A DNA stretch of 64,000 nt from the NCBI GenBank assembly GCA_012295275.1, contig CM022675.1, positions 5,060,352-5,124,351 of the forward strand. Direction: 5' to 3'. This document shows, in pieces, positions 53,880 through 64,000 of this stretch. Source of the stretch: Chrysomallon squamiferum (taxonomy: Eukaryota; Mollusca; Gastropoda; Neomphalida; Peltospiridae). The notes beneath the pieces are model-generated. The model saw only the letters and a program-made list of their open reading frames with translations. It searched no databases and was not told the origin of the DNA. The translations under genes were made by a program, and so were the position numbers. Numbering within the stretch: the first letter of the stretch is position 1; each line of letters starts with the position of its first letter.

Positions 53880-54167
53880 CTAATTTAACTTGTTGTTTTT
53901 TTTGTTGTTTTTTTTGTGACATTTTCCCGCGCCATATTCAGGATGGGTATATAGTCCACGTTTCTTGTCGTTCACTGGCTTCTCTCCTAAAAACTGTGCA
54001 GAACAAACCCTCGTGTTTGCAGTAACATTAAAATCTTTTTCATTTTTTTGTGAAGCGATTAGCCACAGACGTTTCCGATATGCATTTCCCGATCTTCTGC
54101 GACTGGAACAGTTAATAACTGAACAGTGGTCATGACCTCCCATTACAGCATGATTGCTTTTGTCCAC
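53880..54167 (-). CDS. THAP-type zinc-finger protein, N-terminal exon
   Basis: Ninety-five codons on the minus strand starting at an ATG at 54,167, just inside a CpG-rich promoter-like patch. The product shows a THAP-like DNA-binding module (C2CH zinc finger of P-element-derived transposases and transcription factors): HDHCSVINCSSRRRSGN, then a basic region RKRLWLIA, then NTRVCSAQF and a GLYTHPEYGAG end. The first two Cys (C-x4-C) and the third are present, but the fourth zinc ligand, normally His in C-x-x-H-F, is Gln (CAG codon). The frame ends in a Lys/Asn-rich tail that may be intron read-through. It could be a diverged THAP gene or a transposase remnant. No downstream exon was identified with certainty. 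Confidence 0.6.
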   Translation of the reverse strand: MDKSNHAVMGGHDHCSVINCSSRRRSGNAYRKRLWLIASQKNEKDFNVTANTRVCSAQFLGEKPVNDKKRGLYTHPEYGAGKCHKKNNKKNNKLN

Positions 54168-54189
54168 CGATTTGCAAGTAGGACTATTT

Positions 54190-54258
54190 TAGCGAGATCT
54201 CGCGAGATCTCGCGATCTGCGTCCTCGAATTACCCAGCAACGGGCACATGCGCAGTGA
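54190..54258. promoter_or_regulatory. CpG-rich, TCTCGCGAGA-type bidirectional promoter candidate
   Basis: A 10-bp periodic palindrome, GCGAGATCTCGCGAGATCTCG then CG, contains a perfect TCTCGCGAGA (54,198-54,207), a known core element of TATA-less animal promoters. It is followed by ACCCAGCAACGGGCAC and CATGCGCAGTG, an NRF1-like half site. It starts 23 bp upstream of the minus-strand THAP ATG. It is one of few CpG-dense spots in the window. Confidence 0.55.
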
Positions 54259-54489
54259 AATGTGAAATACCTCTATTCATTAAATTTATCAGTATATAAG
54301 TCACTAAACATAACCAAAACTAAACACACACAAATATACATATATCTGTCTCTGCCTGTTTTATTTCTCTCTCTTTCTCTCTCTGTTTACACATGCACAC
54401 AGACTAACAGACAGAGAGAGACTAGGAGAATTATGATTGTGTCTGTCTCTCTCTGTTTTTATGTATTTGTGTCTCTCTGTTTCTCTTAT
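54259..54489. other. Spacer with TC/GA patches
   Basis: Mixed TCTC, GAGA and CACA patches. Frames are repeat artefacts. Confidence 0.6.
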
Positions 54490-55080
54490 CTCACATACAC
54501 AGAGACAGAGAGAGAGAGAGAAAAAAAAGAAATAGAGAGAGAAGTGTAAATGTGTTTGTGTGTACAATCTCTTTCTTTCTATGTTTCTCTCTGTCTTTCT
54601 CACACACATACTCAGACACACACACACAAACACACACACAAACACGAATACACACACAAACACACACACACACACACACAAAACACGAATACACACACAT
54701 ACACTATAATTTATTTTGTTTTCTATTGCGTCTTCTGCCCTACTTTGCCGTAGACTTTGTCATGCGCGAGTTTATCTAAAACAAGTTTTATTTTTATCAC
54801 ACAGATACACTACACTGTTCTATAACTGAGTAAACAAGGGAAGGAAAAACCTGTTACGATCCTAACAACAATCTTTTACTCTTTTAATCTTTTAATCTTT
54901 TACTCTTTTAATCTTTTACTCTGTTATCTTCTTCCTGGTCTGGACCACGTTATTTATACATAGAAGTTTAAACGTCTCGAAGAATCCGCCATGTTGTCTA
55001 CAGCTGTCGATATTTTTATTATTTTCTTTGTGTGTGTGTCACCTACCCAGTCAGAAATATTAAGTAAGTAGATTTTACAT
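54490..55080 (+). repeat. Duplicated promoter and first-exon unit, copy 1
   Basis: Collinear with 57,715-58,270. Shared phrases: GA run, GTGTACAAT, TTTCTCTCTGTCTTTCTC, CA tract, TTGTCATGCGCGA, TTTATCTAAAACAAGTTTTA, ACCTGT-ACGATCC, and the signal-peptide exon. Copy 1 has an extra CTTTTAATCTTTTACT expansion at 54,870-54,925; copy 2 instead has a doubled 34-bp block at 58,070-58,135. Confidence 0.85.
54991..55063 (+). CDS. Orphan signal-peptide exon of a lectin-like receptor
   Basis: ATG at 54,991 followed by MLSTAVDIFIIFFVCVSPTQ and four more codons, then a perfect donor (A|GTAAGT), phase 1. It is a typical secretory signal: a hydrophobic core with a Ser/Pro/Thr-Gln cleavage region. Nearly identical to the exon at 58,184-58,253, which does precede a lectin exon. 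Here the downstream intron is interrupted by a pogo element and then leads into the second promoter copy, so this exon has no lectin exon of its own. It could still splice to the exon at 58,431 as an alternative first exon, since the phase fits. Confidence 0.65.
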
Positions 55081-55082
55081 TA

Positions 55083-57654
55083 CCGTATATACTTGTGTAT
55101 AAGTCGAATTTTTGGGAGACTATATTAAGGTAATATTTGGGGGGTCGACTTATACATAGGTAATGCTTTTGTAGCTGTTGCTGAAGAGTCGCCATTTTGA
55201 CTATTTTTTGCTACGGGATGCATCTAAAATAATCGCGGTCTTTCAGCTTTTCAAAAATATAATTTTATCGTATAAAAAAGTTTGAAAAATTAAATAACAA
55301 AACCAAATATGAATGTAAAACATGATATTCTTCCGTTTAATGACATAAAAATACATTTTAAAGCGAGAAATCCGTCAGTACGGCGTTATGCCTTACGGCG
55401 TCTTGCAATGATCTAGGAATGCAGACTTCTCTGCCAAATTGCACTAAATATCGGTCCTAATTTCATAAACAAAACTCACTTGTGTAATTGTAAAGAATTT
55501 GGTGAAATAATATTGCAATCGTCATTAATATCCACTACCGACAAATCGAAAACAAACTAAATTTCAATAAACGTTCTGCAACAAAAATCAGTTGAACTTC
55601 TCGCCATATTTGTTATTCTAGTCGGTTGCCAAGTGCGTGAAGCCTCGGCCAATTAGCGCGCTAGGAATAGGATCGGGGGCGTGTCTTGTAGCAGAGTTTC
55701 GATAGAAAAAAATATTGCTGAGGTTCCGAAATTATCTTACTTTGAATTGCACGTACATGTAAAATACCGGTAATAAATAATAAAGCAACACATCTTTTGG
55801 AATTTATCTACAAAATTTAATTAAATACTGAATTACGTCTAACGCCTGGAAATCCACACGTACCTTTAAATAGACCTTGATCTATATATCCCGGTAATTA
55901 TGAAACATTGCAACAATACAAACATTTTAATTCCAAAACATCCAACATTTACCGGGTAATGCTATAATCTAGTGTAACAAAAAGTTTATTCAAAGCCTTC
56001 AAAGTCATTTTCGCCATCACTATCGCTTGCCCCAGAAAGTTCATTCCACTCTTCAATACCGCCAGTGTTAATTGCATCATCATAAAGATCATCGTCACTG
56101 TCAAGTGGGTCATCATTCCCAGAATCCTCTCCTCTGGGACTATTTTCTTGAACGGAATCAGCAAGGGCATTGGGTTCGCGCCATAAATAGTCATCCTCCG
56201 TCCCATCTAGTGCATTTGAAATTCCACACTTCAGAAAGGCCTTACATTGCCCCCTTTTGTGAATGTCTTGTCCCCATTTAGCATCCACTGATTCCAAAAA
56301 TGCCGAACAGTGTCTTTAAACGGCTTATTTATTGAGACATCCAAAGGTTGTAAAATGCTTGTCAGGCCCCCAGGGATGACTGCCAAATCTGTATTTTCTC
56401 GTCTTACAGCTTCTTTTACAGAATCTACCAGGTGTGCTTTGAACATGTCCCATACTAACAAAGACTTTTCTTTTCGTAATCCACCTGAACGATTGCTCCA
56501 CACTTGGTTAACCCAGAGTTTGCATCCACCCTCATCCAACCACCCTTTTGGATGTACGTGTATTAATACGCCCTTTGGAAATTTTTCTTTTGGCATAGTT
56601 TTGCGCTTGAAAACTACCATAGGTTTTAACTTTGTTCAGTCTGCCATACAGCCTAAAATAACGGTGAATTTTGACTTTTCATGGCCTGTCGTTTTCACTA
56701 GCACGGTTTTTTCTCCGATCTTGTTAACAGTTCTATTTCGATGGCATGTCAAACGTCATTGGCGTTTCATCCATGTTGCCAATACATGCCAAAGCATACT
56801 TGTTTTTCTCTCTATGACGGATAACAAATCTGTGAAAACTTGTTATTGTATCATCAAGCTCTCTGGGTAAGCGCTGGGCGATTTGGGTTTTTTGTCTTAA
56901 GACTAAATGATGCCTTTTCATGAACAGCGTGCACCAACCAGGACTGGCTTTAAAATCCGTAATTCCTGTCTTCTTAGCTAACTTAAGTGCTTGTAAACGG
57001 ATAGCACCCCTTGTAGCTATATAGCCGTCTTGTCTACTTGCTTGAACCGACTCAAAAAGTGTCTTTTCTATTTCCCGATGTTTTGACTTTTTGCCTATGT
57101 CAGCACACTTCACTTTTGGCATTTCAAGTAATTTAGTACTCATTTTTCTCCAGTCCCTAACAAGTTTTTCACTGACTCCATACAACCGTCCAGCAGCAGA
57201 ATTGTTAGAATTTTCAGCAAATCTAATTACTGCAAGCTTAAATTGTGCAGTATATTTATTTCGTTTGCCTGGCATCATATACAATATTTTAGGGCTATGG
57301 CCATAACATTTTGTAAATCATAGAACGGCTAAATATAACGGTAAGTTAGGTCTCCATGTTAGACCTATTACATTAAAGAGATACTATTTATGATACATTT
57401 AGGCTATAGCTCGTGTAATACATGCATTTACGTTATTATGGTATGTTCGTGCAAGTTACAGCTCGTGCAAGTTATGTTACAGTAGGCGTACAATGTAGGC
57501 CTTCATGGCACTGTCACACTGGTCCAAAAATAGTGACGGTGCCTGGAATCTACAGTCGTCTTATACACAAGTAATACCTAAACTGACGCAATTTTTGGTC
57601 TTAAAATACGCATCGACTTATACATAAGGTCGCCTTGTACACAAGTATATACGG
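55083..57654 (-). mobile_element. Pogo/Tigger DNA transposon, 2.57 kb, inactive
   Basis: Terminal inverted repeats start CCGTATATACTTGTGTA on both ends (about 21 of the first 24 bases match), flanked by TA (55,081-55,082 and 57,655-57,656). The paralogous segment at 58,266-58,280 shows the uninterrupted sequence ACATTAATTGTTTCAAT, which defines the insertion precisely. It carries a transposase on the minus strand. TA target, terminal sequence and transposase all fit the pogo/Tigger branch of Tc1/mariner. Confidence 0.93.
55986..57284 (-). pseudogene. Pogo/Tigger-like transposase, frameshifted
   Basis: Start ATG at 57,275-57,284. The N-terminal psq/Brinker-type helix-turn-helix (KRNKYTAQFKLAVIRFAEN ... 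AAGRLYGVSEKLVRDWRK) is followed by a CENP-B-like second DNA-binding region (GAIRLQALKLAKKTGI) and then the DDE_1 domain. The first catalytic Asp is in NMDETPMTFDMPS. After a one-base shift and a TGA (about 56,640), MVVFKRKTMPKEKFPKGVLI follows; the second Asp is in LLVWDMFKAHL and the third in SILQPLDVSINKPFKD. Another shift near 56,240 leads to FLKCGISNALDGTEDD and an acidic C-terminus ending at 55,986. It resembles the ancestor of vertebrate POGK. At least two frameshifts and one stop show it cannot make a transposase. Confidence 0.9.
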
Positions 57655-57671
57655 TAATTGTTTCAATTAAA

Positions 57672-57680
57672 GAACACACA

Positions 57681-57771
<91 letters not shown>
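57672..57771. repeat. CA/GA microsatellite
   Basis: CA tract (57,673-57,698) passing directly into GA (57,699-57,771). It belongs to the second promoter unit. Confidence 0.9.
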
Positions 57772-57774
<3 letters not shown>

Positions 57775-58183
57775 GAAAAACAGACAGAGAAGTGTATTTG
57801 AGTTTCTGTGTACAATATCGTTCTTTTTATCTTTCTCTCTGTCTTTCTCTCACACACACACACACCCGCACACACACACACACACAAAACACACACACAT
57901 ACATACAGTATAATGTATTCAGTTTTCTATTGTGTTTTCTAATCTGTTTTGTCGTACTCTTTGTCATGCGCGATTTTATCTAAAACAAGTTTTATTTTTA
58001 TGACACAGAAACACTACACTGCTTTATAACTAAGTCAACAAGAGACGGAAAAACCTGTAACGATCCAAGCAACTATCTTTTACTCTGTTATCTCGTTCCT
58101 AGCAACTATCTTTTACTCTGTTATCTCGTTCCTAGTTCAGTTTGTTTTTCATTGTAGTTATTTACCTTCTCTGAGACTCCGCC

Positions 58184-59376
<1,193 letters not shown>

Positions 59377-59548
59377 TAAAGTGACTTCAGAATTATCGCT
59401 ACCCAGTCTATATAGACTTATTGACACAACGAAATCAGAAATCTCTGATAACGTCCACGACGATTCCGACAACAACGACAACGTTTCTGAAGGCAGTGGA
59501 AATTTTTATTTTGTTCTGGAAAATTCTGATTTAAAAGAATCTCGCTAA
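59377..59548 (+). pseudogene. Out-of-frame continuation of the receptor tail
   Basis: Directly after the TGA at 59,374 another frame reads SLDKVTSELSLPSLYRLIDT and ends SGNFYFVLENSDLKESR with a stop at 59,546-59,548. It adds two more YxxL-type motifs (YRLI, YFVL) in acidic Ser-rich sequence, the same style as the four repeats before it. This suggests the tail once extended to here and was cut by a small indel. Confidence 0.5.
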
Positions 59549-59776
59549 AACGTGAGCAGTCTGAAATGTAAGTCAAATTGCACCAACTGGATAGTCACTG
59601 GCGAGCTCCAGCATGAAAACGCAAATACAGCGCTACTGATGCCAGAATCCGCTATACGAAAACAACCACATCAACATGGACGACACAGATCACATAGAAC
59701 GTCTACACCTCAACTGATCACTGCGAGAATAAAATATGTTTTTGAACTACAAATAAAAATATTGTTATACTAAAAT

Positions 59777-60534
59777 TTATTTTAAAAAGAATGCTATCTA
59801 TGTAATTTTCTTTCTCTGGGAAAATGTATATAAGATATTCCTTGCTGGTTTGCTTTTTTATTTGTAATAGAAGCCCATGCAGATGGTTCCTTATTATTAT
59901 CTGCGTGATCCTTAACCATAATGTGTGACTACATACATATATATGCTTATATTTTTATTATCCTAACGTTTAATTTTTTTACTTTGATTTGTTTTCCTGT
60001 ATTTGTATACTGTAACCTATTAAACAACTGTTTCTGTTTTATAACTGTATTCTTCTCTGTTTTGTGTTTATAGTCATGCTGATTTTTTTACCAAATAAAT
60101 AAACTGAGCTGAATTGTAGTTATAGTGGTAGTGGTAGTAGTAGTAGCTGCCGTACAGTAAGTATCATCTCGTTGTTACGTTTTGACTGCGCACAGCGTCA
60201 CCCAGGTAAAACACAATTAATGAGTAACGGGACATCGACAGATCCTCACTGGTACATTTCAGCTTGTTCCGCTAAGTTGACACAATTTTGAGATCATTTA
60301 TACAAGTTGTCGACTTCGCGGGCCATAACCGCTTCACTAGTGGCAGCATATAATTATTAAATAAAATATACAGGGACAAATTGAACTGGTAAATTTTAGT
60401 TTTATTTCTGACACACACCCACGTGATTTTGAGGAAAGCCTTTATCGTATTTAAACTAATACAAAAACAAAAATGTAACCTATCAATTAAACACAAACAG
60501 ATTCACAGAGAATATTACAGGATATAACTAAATA
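59777..60534. other. 3' flank of the receptor gene
   Basis: AT-rich with a GTAGTGGTAGTAG patch at about 60,125-60,150. No gene supported. Confidence 0.5.
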
Positions 60535-61450
60535 CAGTGGAATCTCGGTTACGAACGCCTCGAAGCTCAAACAAATCGGATTACGAACCGCGATTTTGTG
60601 CAATTTTTGTCTCGGTTTACGAATAATGTTCCGAGTTACGAATTACAGCGACGCGCCACGACAAGCTTTCTTTTGACGTCGGTTTTGACGTCATCATCTA
60701 GAAAAGATAAGAATAAATGCTTACGTCAAAATCGAGGTCAAAGTAAGGATTATAGACAATGCCCCATAGCAAATATATACACAGGCTGACATTCGAAAAT
60801 CCGGACCTGAGGAGTGCCGGATTTTCAAAAATGCCGGACTTTTTTATGGCTGTGTGTGCTGTATATATTTAACAGAAAATTACTACCTGTATACAGCAGC
60901 AAATAAAGGATAAAATGAGAAGGAATGAGCAGGAATACCTGTTAGCAGGTGCAAGCAAGTCTCAAAAGATGATTCTGGAGTACAGCGCCATCAAAACATA
61001 AACGGCGCCTTCAGAAAACAGAGGCGCGCCAACACAATAAATTAGAAAATGCGCTCCAAAATCCATGCCACAAATCTGACGAAACCAGATTTTCAGTAGC
61101 CAGATTTTTTAATGTCAACCTGTATTCAAATGAATTAGGGCCTTTAGTCTTCGATACGCAGGTGCAGCTCAATAGCTTTTGCATTCAGATTGCGTGCTCA
61201 CATTTTTTAAAGTGTTGCTGCTTATTTTATATCTTTTATTATACCCTATTCAATAAGGCGCCCAAGTAAACAAAAAGTGAAAGAGACAATGCTGGTGGAA
61301 AGTACAAACGTATCAAGTACAGGTTAAGAAACAAATAACTGCAAAACATGAGAGAGACATTCGTGTGTCTGACATCTCTTTTGTTTACGTACAATTCGGT
61401 TTAACAACCAACTTCTGGAACGAATTAAATTCGAAACCGACGTTCCAGTG
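60535..61450. mobile_element. Tigger-like non-autonomous element, about 0.9 kb
   Basis: Left end CAGTGGAATCTCGGTTACGA; right end, inverted, CACTGGAACGTCGGTTTCGA. The ends match at about 16 of 20 positions. Flanking TA dinucleotides lie at 60,533-60,534 and 61,451-61,452. Terminal style (CAGTGGAA-CTCGGTT) and TA target are those of Tigger/pogo elements. No transposase coding was seen inside. Confidence 0.65.
60781..61123. mobile_element. Nested MITE inside the Tigger-like element
   Basis: Left end ACAGGCTGACATTCGAAAAT; right end, inverted, ACAGGTTGACATTAAAAAAT. About 17 of 20 positions match, and the next bases CCGG/CTGG agree in part. It lies wholly inside 60,535-61,450, so it inserted later. 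The target duplication is unclear. An internal hairpin (AAAATCCGG ... CCGGATTTT) sits next to the left end. Confidence 0.55.
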
Positions 61451-61472
61451 TAAATTGAGAAAACGAATTTAA

Positions 61473-61474
<2 letters not shown>

Positions 61475-61538
<64 letters not shown>
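61475..61538. repeat. TA microsatellite
   Basis: Pure TA, about 64 bp, just outside the Tigger-like element. Confidence 0.9.
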
Positions 61539-61541
<3 letters not shown>

Positions 61542-61659
61542 AGATTATTATTATTATCATTATTATATGACACTAGTCTACACACTTTTGAACTGATGTT
61601 TACAGCTGGTCCCATAGTTCAGTCTAGTACATTAATGGTACGTGGCAAGTACGCATCAC

Positions 61660-61765
61660 AAAATAGCGCAGAATCGCTAAAATGCGCAGATTGTTGCTTA
61701 GTCACGTGATCTAATAATGCGCAGCTCAGTGTTAAAATTGCGCAGATGGACAAATATGGCTGAAC
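61660..61765. promoter_or_regulatory. Promoter-like cluster: four GCGCAG boxes and a GTCACGTGAT E-box
   Basis: GCGCAG occurs at 61,666, 61,684, 61,719 and 61,740, always in the same orientation (NRF1-like half sites). GTCACGTGAT (USF/MiT-type E-box) lies between them at 61,701-61,710, and CAAATATGGCTG (YY1-like) follows at 61,750. This combination is typical of TATA-less promoters. The next recognised gene (ATG 62,949) is about 1.2 kb downstream on the plus strand; a link is inferred only. Confidence 0.35.
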
Positions 61766-61769
61766 ATGT

Positions 61770-62945
61770 TTACTCGTGTTTTCCAGTTCATTCGGCTTCA
61801 CTTTAGACTAAAACATTTTCTTCTTCTTCTTTTTTTCCTATTGAGTTGTTGCAATATATTACTTATCATAAATTAAGTATTAAAACGTGGTGAGTACAAA
61901 AACTTGACAAAACACGTTATTATCTCATTACTACCTGGGAGAACTGACATTCGTCAACTTCAAAGTTTCTTGTTTAACAAAGTGAAACAAGTAATTTTGT
62001 AGTATGGAGAGTGACTGCCATCACTAAACATAAACAACACAAGCGACTTTATTTTGTTATAAACAGTCTTCAAATGAAAATGAGACAACAAGCAGGCAGA
62101 ATTATGAACTGAATTTTTTTACTTATTTTTTGTTTTTATTTATTTATTATTTTCTTTTAATAGAAATAAAACATTTGCTCTATCTTTAAAACCAGAAATA
62201 TTCAAAATTTCTCGTATTTATGAGCTTTGCAAAGCAACTGAAGTAGACACTGGTTTTTAATCTAATATTGTCTGTACTCTCTGTAATCTTACGTGGTCAT
62301 CCTGAAAATTAGCTGGAAATGTGTGTGTGAAAATGAATGTATTTATATTTTGTGTGTTTGTTTGTGCGTGTGTCTAGATGTGTATGTATTCAAGTATGTA
62401 TCTATTTATTAGCTTGCATGTATTTGTATGGATAGATACATGTGTGTATTTATATATGTATGCATTATATAATGCATGTATATTTATATGTATGTATATA
62501 TGTACGTATGTATGTGTGATGGCAACTATTTATGTATTTGTATATGTTGTATGCATCATGTGTATGTGCAATGTATGTATGTATGTATGTATGTATGTAT
62601 GTATGTATGTATGTATGTATGTATGTGTGTGTATGTATGTATGTATATATGTACGTACTCATGTATGAATATATGTATGTACAAAAAACATGGTGCCATG
62701 TCAAAACACACAAATATTATTAATAAAGTAACTTATCGTTGAAATAACCCCATATAACGGACGCATCACTTATAATTATAGGAACACACAATTACAAACA
62801 ATGCTTTCTATATAGCGAGATTCGTGACCTGTTTTCCTCTTTCTGTTAATATCTACTTCCTTGTTGGTTTTAGCAAAACTCGGTTTTATATTGTCTTGCG
62901 TAAGAATTTTCGTATATAAAAGTAAACACAAGAAAACAAAAAGAA
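61770..62945. other. Upstream region of the second lectin gene
   Basis: AT-rich, with a GTAT microsatellite block at about 62,340-62,690 (purest at 62,572-62,624). ORFs there are repeat artefacts. Confidence 0.6.
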
Positions 62946-62948
62946 ATA

Positions 62949-64000
62949 ATGAATTTAGTAACAGCAGTGATTATATTAACGATCTACAATCAGTTTACAG
63001 GTGCAGAAAGACTAGGTAAGTTTATTATTTATTTAAAATTAATTTATTCGTTGTACTTCAAGTCATTTGAAGTATGTATAAGGCTGGGGGAGATAATTTA
63101 AACTTTAAATTTTATTTAAGATTTCTTGTATATGATGATTATGTTAAAAGCAGACCTTTTTCAAAATAGAGCCTACTGAATGTTTAATCGATGTTTAACA
63201 TGAAATGCTCGTTTCATTGTTAATAATAATAATAACAACAAAAACAACAATGACAAGATAAAAGACAGTAACAATAATAACAGTAACAACATCAACAACA
63301 ACAATAACGACGACAACAAATAACAATAACTGCATAGCGTAACAACAATACGAAATAGGATTTAACATAACAGCATAAACCAACACGTTATGACATAACA
63401 TAGTTTAAAAATAAACTATTTACTATAAATTCAAAATTAGCTCACATATTTTGACGTAACTAAGTATAAATAATAGCAATATTATATATACAATAACATA
63501 ACATAACGTAACATAACAACATAACAATAATAATAACGAAGACTAAGCATATCAATTGTTTATAAGTTTATAAAACATATTGTATAAATTGACTAAAACA
63601 TCATCACATAACTAAGTAATTATTTATAAGTTTATAAAACATAACAGTATAAATATGTATAAATGTATACAATATAAACAAAATACATTTGTATAAATGT
63701 ATATATAATAACGTAACATAAAATTTCATCAAGATAATGCAACATAAATAATTAAGATAAATATTAATAAATTAACACAGGTCCGTGGTCTGACAGAAAA
63801 CAAGAAGAAATGTTAGAAGAATATTTTACACTGGATAAAAAACAAACTTGGTGGGAGGCAGCGTATTCTGGCTGTGAGGAGGCAGGAGGCAGACTCGTTG
63901 TTCATCATTCTGATTTAGACGAAAACAAACTTTTTCTGTAATGGAAGAAGACAAAGACTATTGGGTAGGAGCTTTTGAGACGTATACACCGTGGATTTGG
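62949..64000 (+). CDS. Second C-type-lectin-like receptor gene, partial
   Basis: Exon 1 (62,949-63,015) is a signal peptide, MNLVTAVIILTIYNQFTGAE plus two codons, ending in phase 1 at AG|GTAAGT. Exon 2 starts at 63,781 after ACACAG and reads GPWSD, TWWEAAYSGCEEAGGRLVV with the first lectin Cys, then DYWVGAFETYTPWIW at the window end. It is a clear paralogue of the exon at 58,431 (shared PWSD, WW-A-YSGC, GGRLV, YWVGA-ETYTPWIW) with the same intron position and phase, so the two genes arose by duplication. A one-base loss in a T run (about 63,928-63,932) breaks the frame between the two lectin blocks. The rest lies beyond the window. The intron (63,016-63,780) is AT-rich with AAC/ATA repeats. 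Confidence 0.75.

Overview
The window looks like nuclear DNA of an invertebrate animal, most likely a mollusc. It is AT-rich and packed with microsatellites. Genes are split into short exons with GT..AG introns and include typical metazoan modules: receptor guanylyl cyclase, TSP1, C-type lectin, PARP, RING and THAP. It carries many animal DNA transposons (hAT, Tc1/mariner, pogo/Tigger) and a Ty3-like fragment. A satellite near 36 kb repeats the phrase GTTATCTCCCT, which I remember from molluscan repeats; I could not check this. No bacterial gene organisation, CRISPR array or tRNA gene was found.

Layout. 0-4.9 kb: minisatellites, a decayed minus-strand reading frame and one possible exon. 5.0-11.9 kb, plus strand: a Topors-like RING exon, a Ty3-like gag/protease fragment, then seven consecutive exons of a receptor-type guanylyl cyclase (end of the kinase-homology domain, dimerisation helix, cyclase domain). 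The cyclase carries a 13-bp frameshifting duplication and has lost a catalytic arginine. 14.6-16.7 kb, minus strand: a broken PARP catalytic domain with a mariner transposase remnant in its intron. 19.2-30.4 kb and 44.6-51.4 kb: two diverged copies of one segment. The first holds a decayed hAT transposase and pieces of an unidentified multi-exon gene. 30.4-39 kb: GATA-type microsatellites, a long polypyrimidine block, a higher-order satellite and a tandem duplication in which one copy was hit by a 238-bp mariner-type MITE. 39.9-40.8 kb: a short hAT element with an 8-bp target duplication, followed by a lone TSP1 exon. 41.3-42.4 kb: a 43-bp degenerate array. 52.4-53.3 kb: about 0.9 kb of CA repeat.

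53.9-64 kb is the most gene-like part. A THAP-domain frame (minus) stands next to a CpG-rich TCTCGCGAGA promoter. It is followed on the plus strand by a small cluster of C-type-lectin-like receptor genes: an orphan signal-peptide exon whose intron took a pogo/Tigger element; a gene with signal peptide, half a lectin domain, a transmembrane helix and a cytoplasmic tail of four tandem tyrosine-motif repeats; and a second gene cut by the window end. The tyrosine-repeat tail is the best candidate here for an undescribed system: a lectin-type receptor that might recruit several SH2 proteins. Some repeats and frames in this cluster are broken, so loci may be decaying or misassembled.

All domain names come from motif reading only; no database search was run.
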